From DASQUK01 sp963756425 (GTDB taxonomy: Bacteria > Actinomycetota > Acidimicrobiia > Acidimicrobiales > VFJN01): 64,000 nt of DNA. The stretch spans positions 434,001 to 498,000 of the forward strand of contig CAVWNW010000019.1 of the NCBI GenBank assembly GCA_963756425.1. Reading direction: 5' to 3'. The notes under the pieces were generated by a model. That model was given only the letters and a program-made list of their open reading frames with translations, ran no database searches and was not told where the DNA came from. Numbering within the stretch: position 1 is the first letter of the stretch; each line of letters starts with the position of its first letter. Below, one piece after another: positions 49,889-59,254 of this stretch. A program made the position numbers and the translations under genes.

Positions 49889-50866
49889 ATGAGGGCGGCC
49901 GTCTGCCGCGAGCACGGGCCGCCCGAGGCGCTGGTCGTTGAGTCCGTCCCCCGTCCCGAGCCCGGTCCGGGCGAGGTGCTCGTGCGGGTCGGCGCGGCGG
50001 CGGTCAACTTCCCGGACGTCCTCATCGTCGCCGACGGGTACCAGGTCTCCGTGCCGACGCCGTTCGTGCCCGGCAGCGAGGTCGCCGGCGAGGTGGTGGC
50101 CGTCGGACCCGGCGTCGACACCGCTGGGCCGGGAGACAGGGTGTTCGGCGCCACCATGGTGGGCGCCTTCGCCGAGTACGTGACGATGCCGGCCGCCGGC
50201 CTCATGCAGATCCCGCCCGGGGTCGATCTCCGCGCCGCCGCGGGGTTCTGGGTCGCCTATGCCACGGCGTACCACGCGCTGCGATCGGTGGCCGAGGTAC
50301 GACCCGGCGACTGGGTGGTCGTCCTCGGCGCCGCAGGCGGCGTCGGCCTCGCCGCCGTGGATCTGGCCCAGGTGCTCGGCGGCCGCGTGATCGCCGCGGC
50401 GTCGACGCCCCGCAAGCTGGCGCTGTGCCGCGACCGCGGCGCCGAGCACGCGGTGAACTACGTCGACGACGACGTCCGGGACGCGGTCCGCGCCATCCTC
50501 CCGGACGGCGTCGACGTCGTCATCGACCCGGTCGGCGGTCCCACGTCGGAACGGGCTCTCCGCTCGGTCCGCTGGGGTGGACGCTTCGTCACGCTCGGCT
50601 TCGCGTCCGGCGACATTCCCCGGATCCCGCTCAACCTCGTGCTGCTCAAGGGCGCGATCGTCAAGGGGTTCGAGATCCGCACGTTCGGCCTCCACGCTCC
50701 GGAGCTCGCCGAACGCGACCGGGCCGAGCTGCTCGACCTGCTCGCGTCCGGCCGGGTGGCGCCCCACATCGATGGCGTGTACCCGCTGGGCGATGTCGCG
50801 GGGGCGCTCCGCCAGGTCGCCGATCGCCAGTCCGCCGGCAAGGTCCTCGTCGACCCGTCACGCTGA
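49889..50866 (+). CDS. Zinc-independent MDR alcohol dehydrogenase/quinone oxidoreductase
   Basis: 325 residues from ATG 49889 (GTG 49868 is also possible). MDR fold: MRAAVCREHGPPEALVVESV, AAVNFPDVLIVADGY (the quinone-reductase signature), FVPGSEVAGEVVAVG, cofactor loop LGAAGGVGLAAVDLA and the VIDPVGGPTSERALRS strand. There are no zinc-ligand cysteines, so it belongs to the NADPH:quinone oxidoreductase class. Substrate uncertain. It follows an SDR gene by 55 bases and precedes an LLM oxidoreductase gene in the same direction. Confidence 0.92.
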   Translation: MRAAVCREHGPPEALVVESVPRPEPGPGEVLVRVGAAAVNFPDVLIVADGYQVSVPTPFVPGSEVAGEVVAVGPGVDTAGPGDRVFGATMVGAFAEYVTMPAAGLMQIPPGVDLRAAAGFWVAYATAYHALRSVAEVRPGDWVVVLGAAGGVGLAAVDLAQVLGGRVIAAASTPRKLALCRDRGAEHAVNYVDDDVRDAVRAILPDGVDVVIDPVGGPTSERALRSVRWGGRFVTLGFASGDIPRIPLNLVLLKGAIVKGFEIRTFGLHAPELAERDRAELLDLLASGRVAPHIDGVYPLGDVAGALRQVADRQSAGKVLVDPSR

Positions 50867-50896
50867 CCGCTGCCGGTTCGACGCACGGAGGCAAAC

Positions 50897-51754
50897 GTGG
50901 AGCTCGGGTTCTCGTCGATGAACACGCCGGAGGACCCGGCTCCGGGCGAGCTGGCCGGCTGGCTGGAGGAGCGTGGCTTCGAGTCGTTCTGGGTCGGCGA
51001 GCATCCCCACATCCCGACTGCGCGCCGGACCCCGTATCCGGCCGGCGGCGACCTGCCGCCGCAGTACCTCCGGATGATGGACCCGCTCGTCAGCTTGACG
51101 ACCGCCGCCTGCGCCACCGAGCGGTTGCTGATCGGCACCGGCGTGGCGCTGCCGCTGGAGCACGACCTGTTCGACTTCGCGAAGGCGGTGTCCACCCTGG
51201 ACCGGCTGTCCGGCGGCCGGCTCCAGCTCGGTGTCGGGGCGGGCTGGAACCGGGAGGAGCTCGCCAACCACCGCCCGGACATCCCCTGGTCGCAGCGCTA
51301 CCGCGCCCTCGCCGAGTGCATCGGCGCCCTCCGCGCCCTGTGGGTCGAGGACGAGTCCGAGTTCCGCGGCCGGTTCTACGACTTCGATCCCGTGTGGTCG
51401 CATCCGAAGCCGCTCCAGCGGCCGCACCCGCCGATCCTGTGCGGAACGGGCCGCAAGCTCGGCACCACCCACGCCGTCGCATGGGCCGACGCATGGATGC
51501 CCATCGACGTCGCGCTTGGCGACGTGGCCCAGAAGGTCGGGCTGTTTCGCGAGGTCGCGGCTGCGTCCGGGCGTCCCGACATCCCCATCACGATCGTGGC
51601 CTGGGGCGATCCGTCCCCTGACACCCTGCGGCGCTACCGCGACCTGGGTGTGGGGCGCGCCGTCCTCGGCGCCACCCCGAACGCAGGCGGGGAGCCCGCC
51701 GCCCCGCTGCCGATCATCGACCGCTACGCAGCACTCATCGATGAGCTGCGGTGA
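50897..51754 (+). CDS. LLM-class F420-dependent oxidoreductase (TIGR03619-like)
   Basis: 285 residues. LAGWLEERGFESFWVGEHPH near the N-terminus, LIGTGVALPLEHDLFDFAKA, GRLQLGVGAGWNREELANH and HPPILCGTGRKLGTTHAVAW are the typical strands of TIGR03619-type F420 enzymes. GTG 50897 follows CGGAGG with correct spacing. Cytosolic TIM barrel; substrate unknown. The SDR, MDR and LLM genes from 49012 to 51754 run in one direction with short gaps and may form an oxidoreductase operon. Confidence 0.9.
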   Translation: MELGFSSMNTPEDPAPGELAGWLEERGFESFWVGEHPHIPTARRTPYPAGGDLPPQYLRMMDPLVSLTTAACATERLLIGTGVALPLEHDLFDFAKAVSTLDRLSGGRLQLGVGAGWNREELANHRPDIPWSQRYRALAECIGALRALWVEDESEFRGRFYDFDPVWSHPKPLQRPHPPILCGTGRKLGTTHAVAWADAWMPIDVALGDVAQKVGLFREVAAASGRPDIPITIVAWGDPSPDTLRRYRDLGVGRAVLGATPNAGGEPAAPLPIIDRYAALIDELR

Positions 51755-51763
51755 GCCGGGCCA

Positions 51764-52363
51764 TCAGCTGCGGGGGCGGGGGTCTGCGTTCTGGATCGCC
51801 GTGATCACGTCGTCGCCCACCGGTAGCGCCGCGCAGCCGTGGTTGTCCTCGCAGACGAAGTCGAACTGGGGCTCCGCGTCGCTGTGGCAGCCCGCGCAGC
51901 TCGTGCCGCTGAACCGGTTGATCACCTCGCTCCCACCGCGGCTCACGATCGTGGTGCCGGCGGCGGTGACGTCGAGGGTGAAGAACTCCCAGTCGTTGGA
52001 GCCGGGATCGAAGCCCGGCGCCCGCTTGACCATCGCCTCCTGGGGAATGAGCTGGATCACTGTGCCAACCGGATAGCTGCCGCCCTCCGGATCATTGGCG
52101 ACCGCCAGGGTGCCCTCGAGGTCACCGGCCACGTTGTCGACGAAGAACCCGCGCACGCGCGTCATCTCCGCCAGCGGCTTGAAGTCGGCGGCGATGACCA
52201 CGACGTCCTGGACCGCGGTGGTGTCCGTCGTCCCCGTCGTGCCCGAGGCGTCGTCCCCGTCGGCGTCCCCCGACGAGCACCCCACCGCGACCGCGATCAC
52301 GATCGGGATCGCCATCAGGGTGACATGGGTGAGGACGCCGACTCGGCGCTGTGCGTCGTGCAT
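51764..52363 (-). CDS. Cytochrome P460-like c-type haem lipoprotein
   Basis: 199 residues. Signal peptide with lipobox AVGC (Cys ~29), a Gly/Asp/Thr linker, then a P460-like domain: AEMTRVRGFFVDNVAG, GGSYPVGTVIQLIPQEAM, NDWEFFTLDVTAAGTTIV and the haem c motif CAGCH (about residue 156) with a second Cys pair in CEDNHGC. Haem would be attached outside the membrane. P460-type proteins oxidise hydroxylamine or handle NO, but the cross-link Lys and other features cannot be confirmed here. ATG 52363 has TAGTCT six bases upstream. Confidence 0.72.
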   Translation of the reverse strand: MHDAQRRVGVLTHVTLMAIPIVIAVAVGCSSGDADGDDASGTTGTTDTTAVQDVVVIAADFKPLAEMTRVRGFFVDNVAGDLEGTLAVANDPEGGSYPVGTVIQLIPQEAMVKRAPGFDPGSNDWEFFTLDVTAAGTTIVSRGGSEVINRFSGTSCAGCHSDAEPQFDFVCEDNHGCAALPVGDDVITAIQNADPRPRS

Positions 52364-52369
52364 GACCGC

Positions 52370-52375
52370 AGACTA
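52370..52375 (-). promoter_or_regulatory. Leaderless -10 box for the P460-like gene
   Basis: TAGTCT on the minus strand, 6 bases before ATG 52363. Confidence 0.5.
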
Positions 52376-52430
52376 GGAAAACGGGCCGGAACGCGCCGGT
52401 GGCCGCATGGCCGCCCCCGCCGGCCCGGCG

Positions 52431-52436
52431 TAGGTT
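52431..52436 (+). promoter_or_regulatory. Leaderless -10 box for the monooxygenase-like gene
   Basis: TAGGTT six bases before ATG 52443. Confidence 0.5.
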
Positions 52437-52442
52437 CGTCGC

Positions 52443-52742
52443 ATGACAACCGTTGCACTCGTCGTCAAGCTGACCGCCAAGCCCGAGACGCAGGACGAGC
52501 TCGCCGAGTTCCTCACCGGGGCCGTCGAGCTGGCGAACGCCGAGGAGGGCACCCCGGTGTGGTTCGCCCTGCGCACCGACCCGGTGACGTTCTGGATCGT
52601 CGACGCGTTCCCGGGGGATGCCGAGCGCCAGGCGCACCTGGACGGCCCGATCGCCGCGGCCCTGTTGGCCAACGCCGACCGGCTGCTCGCCTCTCCACCG
52701 GAGATCAATGCCGCGGAGGTCCTGGCCTCGAAGACCCCCTGA
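52443..52742 (+). CDS. Putative quinol monooxygenase (ABM domain)
   Basis: 99 residues: one antibiotic biosynthesis monooxygenase (dimeric alpha/beta barrel) domain, VALVVKLTAKPETQDELAEF, EEGTPVWFALRTDPVTFWIV and FPGDAERQAHLDGPIAAALL. Family members (YgiN-like) act as cofactor-free monooxygenases on quinols or as stress-related dimers. It is transcribed alone from a leaderless promoter, three bases from the convergent NuoF-like gene. Confidence 0.88.
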   Translation: MTTVALVVKLTAKPETQDELAEFLTGAVELANAEEGTPVWFALRTDPVTFWIVDAFPGDAERQAHLDGPIAAALLANADRLLASPPEINAAEVLASKTP

Positions 52743-52745
52743 CGG

Positions 52746-54227
52746 TCAGTCCAGCTGCCGGTGCTGGCGGTGGTCCGAGAGGAGGTCTGCGGGGTAGGAA
52801 CCCGACCATTCCTGGCCGTGGGTCCAGTCGGGTTGCTTGGTGCGACGGCGGACGTCGAGGGTGACCTCGCCGTCGGCCAGCTCGACGACCTCGCTGACGA
52901 GCAGCGGCTCGACCGTGCCGCCGGACGCCCCGGCGACCGCGTGGGCGGCGGGTTCATCGGGCCAGCGGTGCAGTATCCGGCCGACGACCGCCTGCTGCTG
53001 GCTCGCGAGGTTGCAGCGGGCACCGTCGGCGATGGTGCGTAGCGCCGACGTGATCGTGTCCAGGTCGTCCTCCTTGCCCTGACCGGCGCACAGGCGCTCC
53101 AGCGCCTCCGCGAGCACCAGGCCGTCGCGCTTGCAGGGAGTGCACTGGCCACACGACTCGACCGCCAGGAATCGGGCCGCGCCGGCGGCGACCGCGGTCA
53201 TGTCGGTGCCCTCGCAGACCACGATGAGGCTGGCGGTGCCGAGGCCGCTGCCGGCCTGGGCCATGTCCTCGTACGTCAAGGGGGTGTCGAGCAGCTCCGG
53301 CGGCAGGGGCCCGGCAGAAACCCCACAGAGGACCGCCCTCACGACCCTGCTCCGCAACAGGCCGCCGCCGACCTCGTCGATGGCGGCACGCACGGTGGTC
53401 CCCAGGGCGATCTCTCCGACCGCCGGGCGGGCGACGTCGCCGGTCACCGTGCAGACGATGGTGCCGGGCGACCGCGCCGTGCCATGGGCGCGGAACCAGT
53501 CGGCGCCCCGCTGGATGATGGCGGGGACGTTCGCCATGGTCTCGACGTTGCCGATCAGCGCCGGCGGCGCCCCGGTCTCGTGCCCGGGGCCGGCCATCTC
53601 GACGTGCGCCGCCAGGCCGCTGCCGCTGTCGACGTCGTCGTCGTGCTCGACCAGCTCCACGACGCCGCGCCGGTACGGCGGGGCGATGCGGGGGAACGGT
53701 GGCCGGCCGTCCACGACCTCGAGCAGCGCCGTCTCCTCGCCGAACAGGTACTCGTCGGGACCGGCCGCCACGGTCACGTCGACATCGCCCAGCATGGCGG
53801 CGTCGCGCATCTCGGCGATGGCCGCCTCCACCCGGGCCCGCTCGACCGTGCCCGACGCCTTGAGCGCCACCACGACGTCGCTCCCGGTCACGGCGTGGGC
53901 GGCGATGAGCGCACCCTCGATCATCGCGTAGGGGTTGGCGCGCAGGATGGCCCGGTCCTTGAACGTACCGGGCTCACCCTCGGCGCCGTTCACGACGACG
54001 CTGGTCGGGAGGTCGGGCGACAGGTTGCCCGCCACCGTGCGCCACTTGGTGGCCGTGGGGAACCCCCCGCCTCCCCGGCCCCGGAGCCCGGACGCCTCCA
54101 CCTCCGCCATCACCGCGTCGGGCTCGACGCTCCGCGCCGACTCGATGCCCTGGCCGCCACCCGCATCCATGTAGGCGCGGAGCGATTCGAAGGGACGCCG
54201 GGGAAGCACACGTTCGACGAGGGTCAC
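52746..54227 (-). CDS. NuoF-like NADH-binding flavoprotein (orphan)
   Basis: 493 residues. NuoF/51-kDa fold: Gly-rich NADH/FMN loop GLRGRGGGGFPTATKW (~47-62), NGAEGEPGTFKDR, DEYLFGEETALLEVVDGRPP, a SLBB-like middle (AVLCGVSAGPLPP) and a 4Fe-4S cluster site ESCGQCTPCKRDG with a later Cys (GARCNLASQQ). The C-terminal ~80 residues extend past the usual end. No NuoE or NuoG lies beside it, so it may serve a formate-dehydrogenase- or hydrogenase-like or stand-alone diaphorase role. GTG 54227 with AAGGGGG upstream. Confidence 0.88.
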   Translation of the reverse strand: MTLVERVLPRRPFESLRAYMDAGGGQGIESARSVEPDAVMAEVEASGLRGRGGGGFPTATKWRTVAGNLSPDLPTSVVVNGAEGEPGTFKDRAILRANPYAMIEGALIAAHAVTGSDVVVALKASGTVERARVEAAIAEMRDAAMLGDVDVTVAAGPDEYLFGEETALLEVVDGRPPFPRIAPPYRRGVVELVEHDDDVDSGSGLAAHVEMAGPGHETGAPPALIGNVETMANVPAIIQRGADWFRAHGTARSPGTIVCTVTGDVARPAVGEIALGTTVRAAIDEVGGGLLRSRVVRAVLCGVSAGPLPPELLDTPLTYEDMAQAGSGLGTASLIVVCEGTDMTAVAAGAARFLAVESCGQCTPCKRDGLVLAEALERLCAGQGKEDDLDTITSALRTIADGARCNLASQQQAVVGRILHRWPDEPAAHAVAGASGGTVEPLLVSEVVELADGEVTLDVRRRTKQPDWTHGQEWSGSYPADLLSDHRQHRQLD

Positions 54228-54411
54228 GGCCCCCTTCTTACCCGCATGTCCCAACGGCGACCCATCGCCCCCCAGCGCCGCGCGTGCCGGCCCGTGACCG
54301 TGCGCGTTCCGCCTCCGGCGCCCGGCTAGTGTCTCGGGCCGTCGAACGAGCGGGCGTGCTGGGGTTGCGCGGCGCTGCCCGCGACTCGGTTGGTCGGAGT
54401 TGTGGGGGCCC

Positions 54412-55590
54412 ATGGGCACGTTGCCGCGGTCACGGTGGAGCAGGCGCGTGACGTCGCTCGCCGCCGCCGCGCTGGGTGCGGCGGCGGCGGCGGCGATCGT
54501 GGCCCGACGTCGGTCCGCTGGGCAGCCCGGCGAATCGCCGCCGGACCCGCCGACACACCCGCCGACAGCCCTCGTCCCCGAGCCACCTCGTCTCGCCCCG
54601 CCGGTGGCCGCCAGCCCGGCGGACGACCGACCCACGGCTGCCGCGCCACTGGCAGGGGGTCTTGTCGAGGAGCCGCCGACGGAGGGCGTGCCGCCCGCAG
54701 GGGATCCGGTCGAGGAGCCGCCCACGGGAGCCGCGCCCGCGGATCCGGACCCGACGAGTGCACCGCCGGCCTCGGGCCCGGACACGGGCACCCCCCGCGT
54801 GGCCGGCCGGGGACGCGCCAGCCCGGTGGTCGTGGGGCTGGCCCTCGTCGCGGTCCTCGCCGCCGGCGTCGGGTTGTTCGTGGCCACGCGTGACGACGAT
54901 CGGCCCGACACGGACGTCGAGGCGGGCGTCACGACGTCCCCCGAACCGACGACCACCACGGTGATCGACGAGCTCTCACCGCAGGAGGCGTTCGCGCAGG
55001 CGGCCGATCGCCTCGTGGCCGGCGGCTCCTTCGGCTACGCCGGCACGACGAGTGCGACCGACGTCAGCCACGTGCGTCCCGGCCTGTGGCTGGCCGTCGA
55101 CCTGACGGTCGAGGGCGAGGTGGAGACGTCCGCCGAGAGCGTGCACGAGATCGCGGTCGACGGCGACGGACGGGCCACCGAGACCGTGAGCGCCGGGCCG
55201 GTCGTTTGGGGCCGGCTGGCCACGTCGCGTGAGTCCCTGGGCGACGCCACGTACCTCCCGATCACGGAGGAGAGCGGCGGGCAAGGACCCGGAAAGGGGG
55301 CGGCGCTGCTGCCGGCGTGGCTCGACTCGACGGTGGATCGCCAGGATGCGGGAACCGACGGGCGCGGCCACCGCGTGCTCCGTGCCACCCTGCCGGCCAG
55401 CGTGTTGGGCGAGGTCGTCGACGGTCGCCCGGCCGGGGACGCCAGCGTGCTGTTGACGCTCGACGCAGCCGGCGATCCCGTGCGGGTCGAGGTCGCGTCG
55501 GTGCCGACCGGGCCCCCATTGCGGCTGGCACTCGACCTCCTCCGCATCGGGGAGCCGGTCGTCATCGACCTGCCGGCCGACACACCCTGA
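54412..55590 (+). CDS. Membrane protein with Pro-rich linker and LppX/LprG-like extracellular domain
   Basis: 392 residues. A basic N-terminus and hydrophobic segment (VTSLAAAALGAAAAAAIVA), a ~100-residue Pro/Ala/Asp-rich linker containing repeats such as VEEPPT, a second membrane helix (VVVGLALVAVLAAGVGLFVA, ~residue 138), then a Thr-rich joint and a beta-rich C-terminal domain (EAFAQAADRLVAGGSFGYAG ... LLTLDAAGDPVRVEVAS) with the curved-sheet look of LppX/LprG/LolA-like carriers. The fold is inferred. Start ATG 54412. Convergent with the large cyclase gene (43 bases). Confidence 0.6.
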   Translation: MGTLPRSRWSRRVTSLAAAALGAAAAAAIVARRRSAGQPGESPPDPPTHPPTALVPEPPRLAPPVAASPADDRPTAAAPLAGGLVEEPPTEGVPPAGDPVEEPPTGAAPADPDPTSAPPASGPDTGTPRVAGRGRASPVVVGLALVAVLAAGVGLFVATRDDDRPDTDVEAGVTTSPEPTTTTVIDELSPQEAFAQAADRLVAGGSFGYAGTTSATDVSHVRPGLWLAVDLTVEGEVETSAESVHEIAVDGDGRATETVSAGPVVWGRLATSRESLGDATYLPITEESGGQGPGKGAALLPAWLDSTVDRQDAGTDGRGHRVLRATLPASVLGEVVDGRPAGDASVLLTLDAAGDPVRVEVASVPTGPPLRLALDLLRIGEPVVIDLPADTP

Positions 55591-55633
55591 CCCACCGTTC
55601 CTCCGAGCCGTGGGGCCCGGCTGAGCGAGAGGC

Positions 55634-58600
55634 TCAGGCGGGTGCAGGTTCCGCGGGCGTCAGCCCGACCGCTTGGCGGATGACCGTCGCCCACCCAACG
55701 GGGTCGATGCCGAGGCTCGCAAAGCGGTCCGACGCCTCGTCGAGCAGCGCCGCGGCGGCCGGGTCGCCGACCACCTCGAGGGCCATGGCCCGGGCGAGCC
55801 GGACCAACGCCTGTGCGATGCGATCGTCCGTCGCGTCGAGCTGGGCGCAGAGCTCGGTGAACCGGGAATCGACGGCGGCGCGTCCACCGCCGCGGGCGCT
55901 CGCCGCCGCGGCGGCGAGCCCGGCCCATGACCGGTCGAGGTACGTCGATCGGTCGTCACCCTCCACCTGCTGGACGGCGGCGCGCGCGTCGTCCACCCTC
56001 CCGGCTGCGGCAAAGGCCAGTGCCCTGACGGCCCCCGGGTAGCCCACGGCGCTGCGCGCCCCGTGGCGCGGTCCAGCTCGCGCAGGAGGTCGAGCGCCTC
56101 GTCTGGGTGGCCGCGCTGGAGTGCCAGCAGGGCTCGCGACGCGAGGTGCTCGCTCGCGCCCGCACTGGCGAGGTCGTCGGACGAGACCTGGTCGGGCAGG
56201 ACGGCCACCGCGGCCGTCGCCCGATCGCGGTCGCCGACCTGGACCGCGGCGCTGAGGAGCCCGGTCGCCAGGAACTCCATGAATCGTGGCGAGTGGCTGG
56301 GCAGCAGCGACGTGCGGACCTGTTCCAGCACGTCGAACCCCTCGGCAACCCGACCGACGGTCACGAGCGCCCGGCCCAGCGGGAGCCGCGCCTGCACCCG
56401 GCCGTAGTCGTCATCGATGGCGTCGAAGGTGGCCAGGGCCTCACGGGCACGCTCGACAGCCGACTCGGCCCGTCCCGTCCACAGCCGAATGCTGGCGGTG
56501 AGGACCTGTCCCATGCCCACGGCCCAGCGGTCCCCCGCCGCCTCGGCACCACTGAAGACCTGCTCGGCCATGGCCTCGGCCTCGTCCGGATACCCGGAGT
56601 GGAACCGCGTGAACGCCATGAGGCCGAGCGCCCAGGCGAGCCCGCCCCGGTCGCCGAGATCGGCGAAGAGGGCCGCCGATTCGTGGAGGAGGGCCTCTGC
56701 GTCGTCGATCCGGCCGGCGATGAAGTGTGCCCACGACAGGTTCTGGAGCGCCCAGGCGAGCCCGCGCCGGTCACCCAGCGCGGCGTACAGCTCCCGGGCC
56801 GGCTCCAGGGAGGCGATCGCTGCGTCCGGGTCGTTGCACAGCAGGGCGGCGAAACCCCGCACCCGCAGCGCAGTCGCCCGGCCCTCGTCGTCGCCGGCGG
56901 CCTCGGCCCGCGCCAGGGCCACGCCCAGCAGCGCCTCCGCCTCGCCCGACGACCCGCTGCGCAGGGCGGCCTCGGCGACGGCGACCGTCGCCCGTACCGC
57001 GGATCGTTCGTCCCCGGCGGCCTCCGCCAGGCTCAGCGCGCCCTCGGCGTCGGCCCGCGCCGGGCCCACCTCGCGTAGCTCCGCGTAGGCCGCCGACCGG
57101 GCGAGGAGCAGGGGGATGCGATCGTCGCTGCCGACGGGATCTCGGCCCGGGGCGACGACCGCCGGGCCGCTGTCAAGCACGTCCAGTGCCTCGGAGTAGA
57201 GCAGCGCCGCCTGTCGAGGCGTGTCGGCCTGCGTAGCGCGATCGCCAGCGGATCGCAGCCAGCGGACGGCCCGCGCCGCGATGTCTCGGGGAACCCCGGG
57301 CGAACCTCCGAGATCGGCCGTCAACGCCGCCGACCGTGCGTAGTGATGCGCGATGCGATCGACGATCGCGTCATGGTGGGGGCTCTCCTCCCGCTCGAGC
57401 CACCGGGCGATGCCGGCATGCACCGCGGCCCGCCGCTCCTTGGTCATCGTGCCGTACGTGACCTCGCGGACGACGTCGGAGCGGAACTCCCAGGACTCGC
57501 CGTCGAGGGCGAGCAGGTCCTTGGCCTGGAGGCCGCCGAGCACGCTGCGGACCGCACCGTCGCCCCCATGGGCCTCGCGATGCATGGTGGCCAGCCACTT
57601 GACGTGACCGCTGGACCCCAGCACGGCGGCGTCCTCGAGGACGAGGCGCTCCGGCGGCGTGAGCCCGTCGAGGCGGGCCGCGACCAGTCCCCGCAGCGTG
57701 TCGGGCAGGTCCGTCGAACGCGCGTCCTCGAGCCACGACACCAGCTCCTCGAGGAAGAGTGGGTTCCCGCCGGCCCGGTCGAGGAGCGCAGCCACCACGG
57801 TGTCGTCGAGTGCGACGGTCTTGTCGGCGGCGAGCAGCTCCAGGACCTGCGTGGCGGCGTCACGGCCCAGGGGATCGAGGTGGACCATGACCGAGTGGTG
57901 CCCACCCTCCGGCTGCGACCAGCGCTCGGCCAGGCTTGGCCGAGCGGTGGCGAGCACGACGATGGGCCGCCGGGCATGGCGCTCGAGCAGGTCTTCGACC
58001 ACGCCCAGCACCGCGTCGTCCGCCCAGTGCAGGTCGGAGAGCACGATCACCAACGGGCGCTGCCGGGCCGCCGCGGCGGCCAGCGTGAGCAGGGCACCGG
58101 TCGCCTGCTCCCGGGCCCGGGCGGCATCGATACCGCGGAGCACGTCGAACCCGAGCAGGTGCAGGAGGCCCTCGACGACCCGATCGGTGTCGTCGCCGGT
58201 ACCGGTGAAGACGGAAACCACCGCGCGCACCTTGTCGGCCGCGGTGCCCTGATCGTCGCCGGGCTCGAGGCTGCATGCAGACCGCACCGCTTCCGCCAGC
58301 GGCCACCACACGTTGGCCTCGCCGTAGGGCACGCAGCGGCCCTGGAGCACGAGGCCGTCGTGGCACCCCCGAGCCATGTCCGCGACCTCCTCGACGACCC
58401 GCGACTTGCCGACGCCGGCGTCGCCAACGAGCAGGAGCAGCGCAGCGCGGCCCTGGTAGACCGCCAGGTCGAGCGCGTGGGACAGGAGCGCGACCTCGTC
58501 GTCCCGGCCGATCAGCGGCGCTCGGTGACGATCGGGCCGGTAGCCGGGCGGTAGGCGGGCGCCCTCGGCCACCCAGGCCGACACCGGTGCGTTCCTGCCC

Positions 58601-59181
58601 TTGGCCACGATCGTCCCGATCGACCGGTAGGTCACGACCCGGCGGGTGGCGAGGTACGTGGCCTGCCCCACGAGCACGTGGCCGGGCTCGGCGGCGGACT
58701 GCAGCCGCTGCGCGGTGTTCACCACGTCGCCCATGGCCGTGTAGTCGCCTCCCGCCCGCAGAGAGCCCACCAGCACCTCGCCCGTGTTCACGCCCACGCG
58801 GAGGCGCACGTCGACGCCCAGGTCCGCTCGGGCGCCGTCGAGCGTGCGATGGAACTGGAGCGCCGCCCGCACCGCCCGCTCGGCGTCGTCCTCGTGGGCG
58901 ATCGGCGCGCCGAACAGGGCCAGGATGGCGTCGCCGACGATCTTGTCGACCCGGCCACCGAACGCCTCGATGTCGGCGACGAGGCGCTCGAAGCAGCGGT
59001 CGGCAAGCCGCTTGACCTGCTCGGGGTCGCGATCCTCCGACAGCGCGGTGAAGCCCACGAGGTCGGCGAACAGGACCGTCACCACGCGTCGCTCGTCGCC
59101 GCGCGCCTGGAGGTCGGTGCCGCAGTTGGGGCAAAACCGAGCGCCGTCAGGAACGTCGGCACCACAGGCGGGGCAGATCAC
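55634..59181 (-). CDS. Zinc-ribbon/class III cyclase/AAA-ATPase/TPR signalling protein, with apparent frameshift
   Basis: About 1,180 residues. Domain order: zinc ribbon (ICPACGAD...FCPNCGTD, residues 2-23), class III nucleotide cyclase with metal Asp40 (LFADLVGFTALSED) and Asp84 (VGDAILALFGAP), Asn155/Arg159 (NTAQRL), AAA/STAND ATPase (Walker A GDAGVGKS ~253-260), then ~500 residues of TPR-like helices. The frame breaks at the four-base C run 56059-56062: upstream ends at LLRELDRATG, downstream resumes as ARSAVGYPGAVRALAFAA to the stop at 55634. Adding one G on the coding strand restores it. GTG 59181 has TACACT seven bases upstream (leaderless). Confidence 0.88.
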
Positions 59182-59188
59182 GCCGGTC

Positions 59189-59194
59189 AGTGTA
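59189..59194 (-). promoter_or_regulatory. Leaderless -10 box for the cyclase gene
   Basis: TACACT on the minus strand, 7 bases before GTG 59181; no Shine-Dalgarno is visible. Confidence 0.5.
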
Positions 59195-59206
59195 CGGAGG
59201 GGCGTC

Positions 59207-59219
59207 GGGGCGGCGCCCC
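59207..59219 (-). terminator. Short GC hairpin between UbiA-like and cyclase genes
   Basis: GGGGC/GCCCC stem with a three-base loop, 36 bases after the stop of the UbiA-like gene; it may end the methyltransferase/UbiA-like transcript. Confidence 0.3.
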
Positions 59220-59254
59220 CGGCGGACTCGGCCCCGGAGGCGGTCGGCCACTTA

